From: an uncultured Acetatifactor sp. | Lineage (GTDB): Bacteria > Bacillota > Clostridia > Lachnospirales > Lachnospiraceae | NCBI GenBank assembly: GCA_934394815.1 | Contig: CAKRRD010000005.1 | Coordinates: 9,834 to 73,833, forward strand | Reading direction: 5' to 3' | Length of the DNA: 64,000 nucleotides | Shown here: positions 52,038 through 61,697 of the stretch, piece by piece | Layout of the letters: every line of letters begins with the position of its first letter | How positions within the stretch are numbered: the first letter of the stretch is position 1 | Notes under the pieces: generated by a model | Told to the model about the DNA's origin: nothing | The model's database searches: none | What the model saw: the letters and a program-made list of their open reading frames with translations, nothing else | Translations under genes and position numbers: made by a program

Positions 52038-54851
52038 ATGAAATATACTTTGGATTATGAGAAATATGCGGAACTGGCAAGACGAGTGGCAGCAGAGGGA
52101 AGCGTATTGCTTCGAAATGAAGACAGTGTGCTGCCTTTGCAAAAAGGGCAGAGGGTGTCGATCTTCGGCAGAACGCAGTTCGAGCATTATAAGAGTGGCA
52201 CCGGCTCCGGCGGTATGGTGAATGCCCCTTATGTTACCAATATTACAGACAGCCTGAAGGAAGACGGCACGGTGCAGATAAACGAAGCGCTGGAGACACA
52301 GTACCGGGAATGGCTGAAGGATCATCCCTTTGACATGGGAGAGGGCTGGGCCATGGAGCCGTGGAATCAGGAAGAGATGCCTGTCAGTGAAGAACTGGCG
52401 GCACAGGCGGCAGAACAGTCGGATCTGGCCATCGTGGTCATCGGACGGACTGCCGGAGAGGACAAGGACAACAGCGCTGCGGAGGGCAGTTATCTGCTGA
52501 CTGCGGCGGAGGAAGAGATCCTGCGGAATGTCTGCCACGCATTTGAACGGACCATTGTTGTGCTCAACGTGGGTAATATCATGGATATGAAGTGGGTGGA
52601 CCGCTATCAGCCACAGGCGGTACTCTATGTATGGCAGGGCGGTCAGGAAGGCGGCAGAGCCACTGCAGATGTCCTGACGGGAAAGGTAAATCCCAGCGGT
52701 AAACTCAGCGACACCATTGCGGAAGATATCGAAGATTATCCTTCGACGGAGAATTTCGGGGATCCGGTGGAGAATTTCTATACGGAGGACATTTATGTAG
52801 GCTATCGCTACTTTGAGACCTTTGCCAGAGATAAGGTAAAATATCCTTTTGGATATGGCCTGTCTTATACGCAGTTCCAGACAGAGACCATAGGGCTGGC
52901 GGTACAGGGAACTTCGGTGACAGCCATCGCGAAAGTAACGAACGTCGGTGGTGTATCCGGCAGGGAGACCATGCAGGTCTATGTGGAGGCACCGCAGGGC
53001 AGACTGGGCAAGCCGCTGCGTCAGCTGGCTGCCTATGGGAAGACGGAGAAATTGAAACCCGGAGAGAGCGAAGAACTGATTCTGAAAGCAGAACTGACGG
53101 AGCTTGCATCCTATGATGACAGTGGTGTCACCGGGCATAAGTCCTGTTATGTGCTGGAAGCAGGGGATTATAATTTCTATGTGGGCACCGATGTGCGGAG
53201 TGCGGGAAAAGCCGGCAAGGTGACGCTGGCAGAATTGCTGGTGGTGCAGACAGCCACAGAGGCATTGGCACCGGTACAGGCGTTCAAGCGCTTAAAACCC
53301 TTCTTTTTCGAGGAAAAGGACCATGCTATCGCCAACTGGGAGGACGTTCCTTTGCGGACTATTGATCTGGCGGCACGTATTTCGCAGGAGAGACCCACGC
53401 ACAGTGAGTATGCGGGAGATCAGGGATGGAAGCTGGCGGATGTCTATGATAAAAAAATCACGCTGGAGCAGTTCCTGACACAACTGTCAGACGAAGATCT
53501 GATCTGTATGACCCGGGGAGAAGGCATGTGTTCTCCAAAGGTTACGCCCGGTACGGCGGCAGCCTTCGGCGGAGTGACTGATTCACTGCAACGGTTCGGA
53601 ATTCCGGTGGCCTGTTGTTCCGATGGTCCTTCCGGTATTCGTATGGACTGCGGTACTATGGCCTATGCGTTGCCCAATGGTACGCTGTTAGCCTGCACCT
53701 TTGATCCGGAACTGGTGGAAGAGCTGTATGAGCTGGAGGGGATGGAGCTTCGTAAGAACAGGATTGATTCCCTCCTTGGCCCCGGCATCAATATTCACAG
53801 GAATCCGTTGAACGGACGGAATTTTGAGTATTTTTCCGAGGATCCTTACCTTACCGGCACCATGGCAGCAGCCCAGCTGACCGGTATGGGAAAATACGGT
53901 GTCACCGGTACCATCAAACATTTTGCATGTAATAATCAGGAATTCAGGCGGCATGATGCCAATGCCATTGTATCGGAGAGAGCACTGCGGGAGATCTATC
54001 TGAAGGGCTTCGAAATCGCTGTAAAACAGGGCGGCGCCTACAGCATCATGTCCACCTATGGACCGGTAAATGGACTGTGGACCGCAGGCAGTTATGATCT
54101 CCTGACGACGATCCTCCGTAAGGAATGGGGCTATCAGGGCATTGTCATGACCGACTGGTGGGCGAAGATCAACGAGGAAGGCGGCACCGGTTCCAAGAGC
54201 CAGACGGTACCCATGGTCCGGGCGCAGAATGATATCTACATGGTGACCGCAGATGCGGCAGCCAATTCCAATCAGGATAACACTGCGGAAGGATTGGCGG
54301 ACGGCAGACTGACCAGAGCACAGCTTACGCGGAACGCATCCAATATCTGCCGCTTCCTGTTACGTTCCGTTGCCATGGAACGGCTTCTGGACAGGGAGGA
54401 AGAGGAATGTACAACGCTTCACAGCCCGGTAAGCACCGAAGGAGCCGGAGACAGCGGTCAGGTGCTGGCCCGGCTGGAACTGCCGGAGCCGAAGACCGGT
54501 GAAGAGATCGAACTTCCGCTGGAGAAACTGTCCACGAAGAAGGGTACCGGTGCGGTATACCAGCTGCGATTCCCCAAGATAGGCAGATATGAACTGGTAT
54601 TCCGGATGAGTTCGACCCTGGGCTCGCTGGCGCAGCTGCCCATTTCCGTATTTCTGAACAATACGTTGCAGCAGACCGTGACGATCAACGGCACGGAGGG
54701 CAAAGTCGTGGAATATGCGGTAACTCTGGCAATCCACCAGGACGGCGAGAAATATATGAAGCTGTATTTCGGAGAGAGCGGTATTGAGATGCATCGGATG
54801 TTCTTACGGTATGTAGGGAAGAACGATATCGAAAGCTTTCGGAATGAATAA
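52038..54851 (+). CDS. GH3 beta-glucosidase with permuted domain order
   Basis: A 937-aa cytoplasmic enzyme (no signal peptide) that releases beta-linked glucose or xylose from oligosaccharides. Most GH3 enzymes begin with the catalytic barrel; here the alpha/beta sandwich domain comes first (AAEGSVLLRNEDSVLPL; ~1-240), then a fibronectin-like domain (~270-400), then the barrel (~455-800). The barrel has SDGPSGIR, KHFACNNQE and the nucleophile D706 in VMTDWW. A beta-rich tail of ~100 residues ends it. This reversed order is known from Ruminococcus albus enzymes, so it is not a rearrangement error. ATG at 52038 has an AGGGAG site 11 bases upstream. Confidence 0.92.
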   Translation: MKYTLDYEKYAELARRVAAEGSVLLRNEDSVLPLQKGQRVSIFGRTQFEHYKSGTGSGGMVNAPYVTNITDSLKEDGTVQINEALETQYREWLKDHPFDMGEGWAMEPWNQEEMPVSEELAAQAAEQSDLAIVVIGRTAGEDKDNSAAEGSYLLTAAEEEILRNVCHAFERTIVVLNVGNIMDMKWVDRYQPQAVLYVWQGGQEGGRATADVLTGKVNPSGKLSDTIAEDIEDYPSTENFGDPVENFYTEDIYVGYRYFETFARDKVKYPFGYGLSYTQFQTETIGLAVQGTSVTAIAKVTNVGGVSGRETMQVYVEAPQGRLGKPLRQLAAYGKTEKLKPGESEELILKAELTELASYDDSGVTGHKSCYVLEAGDYNFYVGTDVRSAGKAGKVTLAELLVVQTATEALAPVQAFKRLKPFFFEEKDHAIANWEDVPLRTIDLAARISQERPTHSEYAGDQGWKLADVYDKKITLEQFLTQLSDEDLICMTRGEGMCSPKVTPGTAAAFGGVTDSLQRFGIPVACCSDGPSGIRMDCGTMAYALPNGTLLACTFDPELVEELYELEGMELRKNRIDSLLGPGINIHRNPLNGRNFEYFSEDPYLTGTMAAAQLTGMGKYGVTGTIKHFACNNQEFRRHDANAIVSERALREIYLKGFEIAVKQGGAYSIMSTYGPVNGLWTAGSYDLLTTILRKEWGYQGIVMTDWWAKINEEGGTGSKSQTVPMVRAQNDIYMVTADAAANSNQDNTAEGLADGRLTRAQLTRNASNICRFLLRSVAMERLLDREEEECTTLHSPVSTEGAGDSGQVLARLELPEPKTGEEIELPLEKLSTKKGTGAVYQLRFPKIGRYELVFRMSSTLGSLAQLPISVFLNNTLQQTVTINGTEGKVVEYAVTLAIHQDGEKYMKLYFGESGIEMHRMFLRYVGKNDIESFRNE

Positions 54852-54883
54852 CGGAAACGCGTAAAACAGACAATAAATAAAGC

Positions 54884-54914
54884 AAGGCTCCCGGATGGAA
54901 TCATCGGGAGCCTT
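54884..54914 (+). terminator. Bidirectional terminator between GH3 and GPH-symporter genes
   Basis: Perfect 10-bp stem AAGGCTCCCG / CGGGAGCCTT with 11-base loop between two convergent genes. The flanks ACAATAA...TTATTGT extend the symmetry, giving T-rich tails on both strands. Confidence 0.9.
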
Positions 54915-54943
54915 ATTGTATGACTTAGTATTTCAGTAATATA

Positions 54944-56365
54944 TTAAGCGGTCTGTTGTGCTCTGCGTTCCTTTAATTCTTCACGCATTTTGGTGTTGAA
55001 TTCGCCATGCAGAGGATATACCTTCAGCATAATGAAGCAGAGAACGCCCATAACCAGCAGAGGCCAGATACAGATATCCACTACCATAGCTTTCAGTTCC
55101 GGAGTAACGATGGTGTAGTTGACATAGCCGACAGCAGACAATGCGATACCTACCACCAGAGTAGAGATGGAGCCGCTCAGCTTTTTCAGCAAAGTTACGG
55201 CACTATTAACGAAAGCGGCCTGGGAAGTATGGAATTTCCATTCCGTATAGTCGACCACATCCATGATAAAGGACACGATAGCGACGTTGGCTACGATATT
55301 ACCGAAAGCACCGAAGGAGATCAGTACCAGGAAGATGATCAGCATACCGGAGGTATATTCGTAGCTGTCAGACAGCAGAGAACCTCTCATCACCAGGTAA
55401 CCGATGGGCTGGATCATGTAGATGCCAAGTCCCAGCATGGCCATGGTACGTTTCTCCATTTTTTTCAGGATACCGGGTACAAAAGGAATGACACCGATGG
55501 AAAATACCAAGCTCACCAGTCCGGACAGAGCGATGATATCCGTGTTGCCCAGCGCGATACGGTAGAAATAAATGTTGGCAGCGTTAATGGTATTCATCAT
55601 AAGGAACAGGGTACCGTAAGCACCGGCGGCCAGCAGCATGGGCTTGTTTTTCACGACAATGTGAAACTGCTCCTTCCAGCTGAAACGCTCCGGCTCCGGC
55701 AGGCTGTTGTAGTAGTCCTTCTTCTTGACACCGACACAGCAGGCCAGACCGCCGATGACATCACAGATGGCTACGATACCGGCAATGGTGAGCCAGCCGG
55801 TGGCTTCAGTCGCTGCGCCGTTGACGATGGGCATGACGATGATGGAGACTACGATGGCACTTCCGGTGCCGAACAGCTGACGATAGGTCAGCAGGCGGTT
55901 ACGCTGGTGAGGATCCGCACTCATGACACTGTTCAATGCCTGCCAGGGTACCATGAACATGGTCTGTACCCAGCAATAGATGAACATAACCAGGAAGAAG
56001 TAAGCGACATTGGCACCGCCGGTAAATCCGGGGTTCATAAAGCACAGGATCGTAATGATACCTAAGAGAATACTGCCCCAGAACATCCAGGGACGGTATT
56101 TTCCCATTTTTTTTGTGTTGGTACGGTCGGCCAGTACGGCAATGACGGGGTCGTTGATGGCATCCCAGATGACCATGATCGTCATGAGGACACCGGCGAT
56201 GGCGGGATTGATCTTGGCGATATCCGTCATGAAGGACAGCTGGTAGTTGCTTCGCAGCTGGGTCGTCATGTTGCCGGGCAGAGCACCCATACCGTAGGCA
56301 AACAGATTGCCGTTGGTAAGCTTTTCAGGATCGTTTGCTTTCTCTTTTTTCTGAAACATTGGCAT
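54944..56365 (-). CDS. GPH/MelB-type sugar:cation symporter (MFS)
   Basis: A 473-aa 12-helix transporter. The helix-2 segment IWDAINDPVIAVLADRT with DRTNTKKMGKYRPW is the signature loop of the glycoside-pentoside-hexuronide symporters, and a second half follows after a cytoplasmic loop with SLPEPERFSWKEQF. It imports a sugar or glycoside with Na+ or H+. It lies 42 bases after the M20 amidohydrolase gene on the same strand, which is an unusual partner for a sugar carrier. An import-then-hydrolyse unit for an N-acyl compound is possible. The ribosome site before ATG 56365 is weak. Confidence 0.9.
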   Translation of the reverse strand: MPMFQKKEKANDPEKLTNGNLFAYGMGALPGNMTTQLRSNYQLSFMTDIAKINPAIAGVLMTIMVIWDAINDPVIAVLADRTNTKKMGKYRPWMFWGSILLGIITILCFMNPGFTGGANVAYFFLVMFIYCWVQTMFMVPWQALNSVMSADPHQRNRLLTYRQLFGTGSAIVVSIIVMPIVNGAATEATGWLTIAGIVAICDVIGGLACCVGVKKKDYYNSLPEPERFSWKEQFHIVVKNKPMLLAAGAYGTLFLMMNTINAANIYFYRIALGNTDIIALSGLVSLVFSIGVIPFVPGILKKMEKRTMAMLGLGIYMIQPIGYLVMRGSLLSDSYEYTSGMLIIFLVLISFGAFGNIVANVAIVSFIMDVVDYTEWKFHTSQAAFVNSAVTLLKKLSGSISTLVVGIALSAVGYVNYTIVTPELKAMVVDICIWPLLVMGVLCFIMLKVYPLHGEFNTKMREELKERRAQQTA

Positions 56366-56407
56366 TTTCTCTCTTTCTCTTATGTTTATGGGCAGGACAG
56401 TTGCAAA

Positions 56408-57589
56408 TTACTTTTCTGCGTGGTCTTCCAGGTAACGCTGTGCGCAGTAGGCCAGATAAGCGGCACCCCGGGGAAGCACTTCTTCGTTGAACTGGACCTT
56501 CGGATTGTGGGCGGAAGCATTGCCCCGGTCATCCAGAAAGCCGCTGGAGAGATACATAAAGGTGGAAGGAACCTTCTCAGCCACGAAAGCAAAATCCTCG
56601 GAAGCGCTGGCAGAGATATTCGGGTATTCCATGGTCTCGGGAAGTGCAAGCTCCCGCATGTAACCGATAAAAGCTTTGGTGGTCTCAGGATCACAGATCA
56701 GAGGAGGGCCGCCGGCAGAGATCTCGACTTCGGCCTCGGCACCGTAGACTGCCGCTGTTGCTTCTGCGACTTCCTTTACTCTCCTGACCAGCTTCTTCTG
56801 TGCTTCCGTAGTATCGGCGCGGAGAGTTCCGCTCATCACGGCTTCTTCCGGGATAACGTTCATTGCAGTTCCGGCATGGAAGGTACCTATAGTAATGACA
56901 CAGCTGTCATGAGGATCCATCTCCCTGGAAATGATTTCCTGCAGGGCTACGACAATATGTGCACCGACACTGACAGGATCCACACAGTTCTGAGGAAGTG
57001 CGCCGTGGCCGCCTTTTCCTTTTACGGTGATATGCAGTTCGTTATTGGAAAACATCATGGTAGAACTGTCGTTGTACATGAACATACCGATGGGGAGCTT
57101 GCCGGGGCCTACGTGATAAGCCAGAGCGGCATCGACTTTGGGATTCTCCAGAATACCGTTCTCCAGCATGTTCTGACTGCCGGACAGACATTCCTCGGCA
57201 GGCTGGAACATCAGCTTGACGGTTCCCTTTAATTCCGATTCGTGTTCTTTTAACATTTTCGCTGCCGTCAGCAGCATGGTGGCATGCATGTCATGTCCGC
57301 AGCAATGTGCGGCATTGGGATCCTGAGAAGCAAACGCAAGACCGCTCTCCTCCGGCATGGGCAGCGCATCCATATCCGCACGGAGTAACAGTACCTTTCC
57401 CCCGTTACCGATCAGCGCCGTCACACCTTCTCCGCAGCGTTTCGGTTCGATCCCGTATTCCTTCAGCCTGCTTTCAATGAAAGCTCTTGTCTTGGGAAGT
57501 ACCAGACCCACCTCTGCATTTGCATGCAGATATCTGCGATTCTCAATCAGTTCGTCCTTCAGTTCCAAAGCTCTGTCGTAATAACTCAT
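56408..57589 (-). CDS. M20D amidohydrolase / peptidase
   Basis: A 393-aa metal-dependent amidohydrolase of the IAA-amino-acid/hippurate/N-acyl-amino-acid hydrolase group. Motifs: RADMDALPM, CCGHDMHATML (Cys and His ligands), FQPAEE, and a C-terminal SAHNPKVQFNEE. The dimerisation domain lies between ~185 and 300. These enzymes hydrolyse N-acyl or N-aryl amino acids and short peptides inside the cell. It is first in a two-gene unit with the symporter, behind its own promoter. AAAGGG lies about 12 bases before the ATG. Confidence 0.92.
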   Translation of the reverse strand: MSYYDRALELKDELIENRRYLHANAEVGLVLPKTRAFIESRLKEYGIEPKRCGEGVTALIGNGGKVLLLRADMDALPMPEESGLAFASQDPNAAHCCGHDMHATMLLTAAKMLKEHESELKGTVKLMFQPAEECLSGSQNMLENGILENPKVDAALAYHVGPGKLPIGMFMYNDSSTMMFSNNELHITVKGKGGHGALPQNCVDPVSVGAHIVVALQEIISREMDPHDSCVITIGTFHAGTAMNVIPEEAVMSGTLRADTTEAQKKLVRRVKEVAEATAAVYGAEAEVEISAGGPPLICDPETTKAFIGYMRELALPETMEYPNISASASEDFAFVAEKVPSTFMYLSSGFLDDRGNASAHNPKVQFNEEVLPRGAAYLAYCAQRYLEDHAEK

Positions 57590-57658
57590 TTGTAACCAAC
57601 CCTTTCCTTATATTATTGGTGTTGTAATGCTGATAAAAGAAGTAGTAATTAGTATAAA

Positions 57659-57687
57659 ATTATAATGTATTATTGTATACACGTCAA
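57659..57687 (-). promoter_or_regulatory. Promoter of the M20-symporter unit
   Basis: Minus strand: -35 TTGACG (57687-57682), 17-base spacer, -10 TATAAT (57664-57659). Confidence 0.75.
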
Positions 57688-57768
57688 CCCTTTAGCGCTT
57701 GACTACACTAAAATGTTTTACAGTAAAAACCTTAACGGAATATTTATGCATAGAAGACAAAAGAAGAA

Positions 57769-57797
57769 TTGACTTATGCCGATATTTCGGATAGAAT
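57769..57797 (+). promoter_or_regulatory. Promoter of the SLC13/ArsB-type carrier gene
   Basis: -35 TTGACT (57769-57774), 17-base spacer, -10 TAGAAT (57792-57797). It leaves a ~125-base leader containing a short TTTCCT/AGGAAA hairpin; no riboswitch recognised. The two divergent promoters account for the 57590-57931 gap. Confidence 0.7.
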
Positions 57798-57931
57798 CAA
57801 GTCTTGAGCGTTCTAAATCGGGAGGTGCGGAATTTACTTAATTTCCTGTAAAAACAAGGAAAATAAAAGGTAAAAGCAAGATTAAAAACGCTTAACGAGA
57901 TAAAATGACAAAATTACAAGGAGGCAGGAAA

Positions 57932-59290
57932 GTGGTAGCACAAATACTTGCAGTAATCATATTTCTGGCGATGTTTGTACTGATCGTTCTGGAAGTATGG
58001 GAGAGACACATTATCACATTGGGCTGCGGCCTGCTGACACTGGTGCTGGTATTCGGACTGGGAATGCACAGTATGAGCGCAGTGTTGGAGACCTTGAACT
58101 TAGGCAGCTTTTTCACGAGTCATTTCTGGTATACGGCGGGACAGTCCGCAGAGGCTTCCAGCGGAATCAACTGGGAGACCATCGTATTTGTAGCGGGAAT
58201 GATGATCATGGTAGAGGGTATGGCCCGGGTGGGATTTTTCCGCTGGCTGTGCATGCGCCTTGCCAAGATGGTCAAGTATAAGGTAGTACCGCTGTTTGTC
58301 ACCTTTATGGTATTATCCGGTATACTGGCAATGTTCATCGACAGTATCACCGTAATTCTGTTCCTGGCAGCAGTCACCATTGAACTGTCACAGCTGTTGA
58401 AGTTCAATCCGGTGCCTATGATCCTGGCTGAAGTGTTCTGTGCGAACCTGGGCGGATCCGCTACCATGTGCGGAGATCCCCCCAACATCATCATCGGTAC
58501 TTCCCTGGGATATTCCTTCACGGATTTCCTGACCAATACCGGTGTGATCGCAGGGGTATCCCTGATCGTGGTCGTACTGTATTTCTATCTGGTATTCCAC
58601 AAGGAGCTGCGGGCCAGTGAGGCCGCTGCGGCAGGCAGCAGCCAGACGTATCCGGATCCTTCTGAAGCCATTACCGACAAAAAGGGCTTTATCGTCAGTA
58701 CTGTTATTTTTCTGTGCGCAGTAGTATTGCTGGTGACCCATGCACAGACCGGACTGACCGTATCCTGCATTGGTGTATTCATTTCCATCGTGACACTGAT
58801 CGCTGCAGGCAGGGATGCGCTGAAGCTGATCAAACAGATTGATTACAAGACACTGCTGTTCTTCATTGGACTGTTTATGGTCGTAGGTGGTCTGGAGCAG
58901 ACAGGTATCCTGAAAGTCATGGCGAACTTCATCGGAGACATCAGTAACGGCAATCTGCTGCTGATGATCGCAATCATTCTGTGGATCTCTGCCATTGCCA
59001 GTGCATTTGTGGATAATATTCCTTTTGCAGCGACCATGATCCCGATTATCAGCAGCCTGTCTGCTACGCAGAGCGTAGATCTGTCTATCCTGGCATGGGC
59101 CCTGGCTATGGGAACCGATATCGGTGGCAGTGCGACGCCCATCGGAGCTTCTGCCAATGTAGTGGGAATTGCCACCGCGGCGAAAGCGGGCCATATGATT
59201 AAGTGGGGAAAATATTGCAAAGTGATGGCTCCTGCGACTATAATAGTAATAGTGATCTCCATGGTAATGATCTATGCGAGATACCTGTAA
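57932..59290 (+). CDS. ArsB/NhaD/SLC13-superfamily anion or Na+/H+ carrier
   Basis: A ~452-aa transporter of the ion-transporter superfamily with about 11-12 helices. The paired signature loops are visible: NLGGSATMCGDPPNIIIGTSLG in the first half and TDIGGSATPIGASANVVG in the second. The group exports arsenite, exchanges sodium, or imports dicarboxylates/citrate; the sequence does not decide among them. GTG at 57932 is chosen because AAGGAGG lies seven bases upstream; the ATG at 57905 has no ribosome site. It is 20 bases before the cytidylate-kinase-like gene, probably one operon. Confidence 0.87.
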   Translation: MVAQILAVIIFLAMFVLIVLEVWERHIITLGCGLLTLVLVFGLGMHSMSAVLETLNLGSFFTSHFWYTAGQSAEASSGINWETIVFVAGMMIMVEGMARVGFFRWLCMRLAKMVKYKVVPLFVTFMVLSGILAMFIDSITVILFLAAVTIELSQLLKFNPVPMILAEVFCANLGGSATMCGDPPNIIIGTSLGYSFTDFLTNTGVIAGVSLIVVVLYFYLVFHKELRASEAAAAGSSQTYPDPSEAITDKKGFIVSTVIFLCAVVLLVTHAQTGLTVSCIGVFISIVTLIAAGRDALKLIKQIDYKTLLFFIGLFMVVGGLEQTGILKVMANFIGDISNGNLLLMIAIILWISAIASAFVDNIPFAATMIPIISSLSATQSVDLSILAWALAMGTDIGGSATPIGASANVVGIATAAKAGHMIKWGKYCKVMAPATIIVIVISMVMIYARYL

Positions 59291-59310
59291 AGCTATAAGG
59301 AGGGCAACCC

Positions 59311-59910
59311 ATGAGTGAACAACTGATTATCTCTGTCAGCCGTGAGTACGGCAGTGGCGGACATGAGATCGCACAGAAGCTGGCGGAATATTATAAACTG
59401 CCGCTGTACGATCACAACCTGTTAGATGAGGTGGCTGCGAGCATGAACGTGAGCAGCAAGGAACTGACGGAGTTCGATGAAATGAGACGTAACAAATTCC
59501 TGTACCGCAGTGTGATGGGAATGAACAGCTCTCCGGCAGATAATGTAGCCAGAATGCAGTTCGAGTACATTAAGAAAAAGGCGGAAGCGGGAGAATCCTT
59601 CGTGATCGTGGGACGCTGTTCCGAGATCGTGCTGAAGGACAATCCGAATCTGGTGTCTATCTTCGTGCTGGGAGACAGAGAGGCGAAGATAGAACGAGTT
59701 ATGGAGATTTACGAGCTGGATGCCCGTCATGCGGAAGAGCGTATGATCGAGAAGGACCGCCGCAGAAAGTATTACCATAACAGCCATTGTAAGGTAAAAT
59801 GGGGAGATTCCCGTAACTATGATCTGTCCATCAACAGCAGCAGGCTGGGTGTGGATGAGACGGTGGAATCTCTGAAGAACTACATAGATGCGAGAATCGC
59901 ACATAAATAA
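59311..59910 (+). CDS. Cytidylate kinase-like P-loop protein
   Basis: A 199-aa nucleotide kinase-fold protein. SVSREYGSGGHEIAQKLA is the P-loop region, VIVGRCSEIVL the central strand, and KDRRRKYYHNSH the lid. The family is called cytidylate-kinase-like and is found widely in Clostridia, often linked to transporters. True Cmk normally lies elsewhere, so activity on CMP is doubtful. AAGGAGGG precedes the ATG. It is the last gene before a strong terminator, behind the ion carrier. Confidence 0.9.
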   Translation: MSEQLIISVSREYGSGGHEIAQKLAEYYKLPLYDHNLLDEVAASMNVSSKELTEFDEMRRNKFLYRSVMGMNSSPADNVARMQFEYIKKKAEAGESFVIVGRCSEIVLKDNPNLVSIFVLGDREAKIERVMEIYELDARHAEERMIEKDRRRKYYHNSHCKVKWGDSRNYDLSINSSRLGVDETVESLKNYIDARIAHK

Positions 59911-59940
59911 GAGTGAACTTTTAGAGTTAACAAAATCACA

Positions 59941-60002
59941 GGGACGATCTGTGGGCAGCATGCGAAAGAGAATAGCCTGACTGCCACAGATCGTCCCTTT
60001 TC
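59941..60002 (+). terminator. Long terminator after the carrier/kinase operon
   Basis: 14-bp perfect stem GGGACGATCTGTGG / CCACAGATCGTCCC (59941-59954, 59984-59997), further pairing of CAG with CTG inside, and TTTTCT tail. Confidence 0.92.
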
Positions 60003-60069
60003 TGGCAAAAAAACGAATTTTCTAAAGATCAAAGGTATAACATTTAAGCAAATATTAAGGATTTCTGCC

Positions 60070-60098
60070 GTGACGAATGTGACAGAGTGTGGTATTAT
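60070..60098 (+). promoter_or_regulatory. Promoter of the LCP gene
   Basis: -35 GTGACG (60070-60075), 17-base spacer, -10 TATTAT (60093-60098), 62 bases before the ATG. Confidence 0.55.
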
Positions 60099-60159
60099 CC
60101 TAGGAGATGAACAGAAATCAAAGCGTGTAAAGCCTGATACGTGGAAGTGAGGTACGGAA

Positions 60160-61647
60160 ATGAGTGATCGGGAGAGAGACTCCATAAAGGAGATGGAAGA
60201 TATACAAAAAGGGCTGGAAGCCTTTTTACAGCAGGAGATGCAGGAAATGCAGACGTCCGGGAGGGGAACCGGCAGCACGGCGGGAACTTCCGCGGTGCAT
60301 GGCACACAGCGTCCCGCTCCGCAGCTGTACGATATGACGGAGGAGGACGAGGAAGAGGAGGAACCAGATGTGATGGGATCCGACAGAAGATCCCGGGAGG
60401 ATTATGCAGAAGACTGGGATGATCCCGAATATCGCAGAAGACAGGCGGCCCGCAGAGAGACTGCCCGTAAGACGGCAGAGAACCGTAACAGCGGCAGCCG
60501 CAGCAACCGGGGAACCTCGGACAGACCCCGCCGCAGCAGACGGGATGAGTATGCGGACGAATACGATGATTATGAGGAAGATTACGAAGCAGATAGAAAA
60601 AGAAAGCGCGCCGGAAGGCGTGAGGAGACAGATACGAGAAGCAGAAAGAGCAGTAAAAAAGCAGCAAAGAGAAAGAAAAAATCGGGATTCAAACGTTTCC
60701 TGATTACGGTGGCACTGATCGTTGCATTTTTGGGAGCCGGACTGTATGTCCTGGTGGGGAAGGTGTACGGAGAAATGAAATATGAAGAGATCGCATCGGT
60801 GTCTTCTTCGCCCATGCAGGAAGAGGGTGTGACCAATATCCTGCTGATCGGTAACGATTCCCGGGAAAACGGGGAAGATGGCAGATCCGATGCCATGATC
60901 CTTCTGTCCATCAGCAGCAAGACGAAGAAGATCTACATGACTTCCCTGCTTCGTGATATGTATGTGGACATTCCCGGACATAAGGGGAACCGCCTGAATG
61001 CTGCGTATTCCTACGGCGGCGCAGAACTGCTGATGGAGACTATCGAGCAGAATTTCGATATTCATATCAGCCGCTATGTGCTGGTGAACTTTGAAGCTTT
61101 TGCCAACCTCGTAGATGCTGTGGGCGGTGTGGATCTGGAACTGAGCAGCAAGGAAATGGAATATGTAAACGGGTATCTCGTGGAATATAATATTTTACTG
61201 GGAAGACCGGAGGGAACCGATTATTTCGAAGATACTTCAGGAGGTATGGTACACCTGAACGGCCCGCAGGCACTGGCTTATTGCAGAAACCGTTACATCG
61301 GTACGGATTTCGGCAGAACCGAGCGCCAGAGAAAGGTGCTGACGGAGGTTATTCATAATCTGCCCAAGGCCGTATTGACCAATCCACAGGAACTGATAGA
61401 TGGTCTGATGCCCAATCTGACTACGAATCTTACGCAGATGGAGTGCTACCGGTTAAGCCTTATGGCACCGAAGGTGGTGACTTATGATATTATCCAGAAC
61501 AGTATTCCTCTGGAGGGGACTTATAAGGATGCAACAATCCGTGAGATGGCAGTACTGGAAGTGGATTTTGAGGCTAACAGGAAATTCCTGCAGGAGAATC
61601 TGTATGGAGAGGGAGAGAGTACTTCCACACAGTCTTCCGCAGAATAG
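60160..61647 (+). CDS. LCP-family (LytR-CpsA-Psr) cell-wall polymer ligase
   Basis: A 495-aa type II membrane protein. Residues 1-180 are a cytoplasmic tail that is first acidic (EEDEEEEEP) and then very rich in R/K/D/E and low in hydrophobics, so probably disordered. One membrane helix (~186-206) leads to the extracellular LCP domain (~228-420): IGNDSR, LLRDMYVDIPGHKGNRLNAAY and CRNRYIGTDFGRTERQR carry the arginines and aspartates that bind polyprenyl pyrophosphate. LCP enzymes transfer teichoic acid or capsule to peptidoglycan. The charged tail is much longer than in most members and may be a phosphorylation or docking region. A CapA-like gene follows 50 bases later. Confidence 0.92.
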   Translation: MSDRERDSIKEMEDIQKGLEAFLQQEMQEMQTSGRGTGSTAGTSAVHGTQRPAPQLYDMTEEDEEEEEPDVMGSDRRSREDYAEDWDDPEYRRRQAARRETARKTAENRNSGSRSNRGTSDRPRRSRRDEYADEYDDYEEDYEADRKRKRAGRREETDTRSRKSSKKAAKRKKKSGFKRFLITVALIVAFLGAGLYVLVGKVYGEMKYEEIASVSSSPMQEEGVTNILLIGNDSRENGEDGRSDAMILLSISSKTKKIYMTSLLRDMYVDIPGHKGNRLNAAYSYGGAELLMETIEQNFDIHISRYVLVNFEAFANLVDAVGGVDLELSSKEMEYVNGYLVEYNILLGRPEGTDYFEDTSGGMVHLNGPQALAYCRNRYIGTDFGRTERQRKVLTEVIHNLPKAVLTNPQELIDGLMPNLTTNLTQMECYRLSLMAPKVVTYDIIQNSIPLEGTYKDATIREMAVLEVDFEANRKFLQENLYGEGESTSTQSSAE

Positions 61648-61697
61648 TGGGATGGCTGTATTGCAATCATGACAGCAAAGGCGGGGGGAGAACGCTT

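Noticed and set aside
51972..53138. 388-aa minus-strand ORF opposite the GH3 gene
   Set aside because: Antisense of a well-conserved GH3 domain, with no domain or ribosome site of its own.
55007..56065. 352-aa plus-strand ORF opposite the symporter
   Set aside because: Rich in His, Asp and Gln as expected from the antisense of membrane helices; the minus strand encodes a clear GPH symporter.
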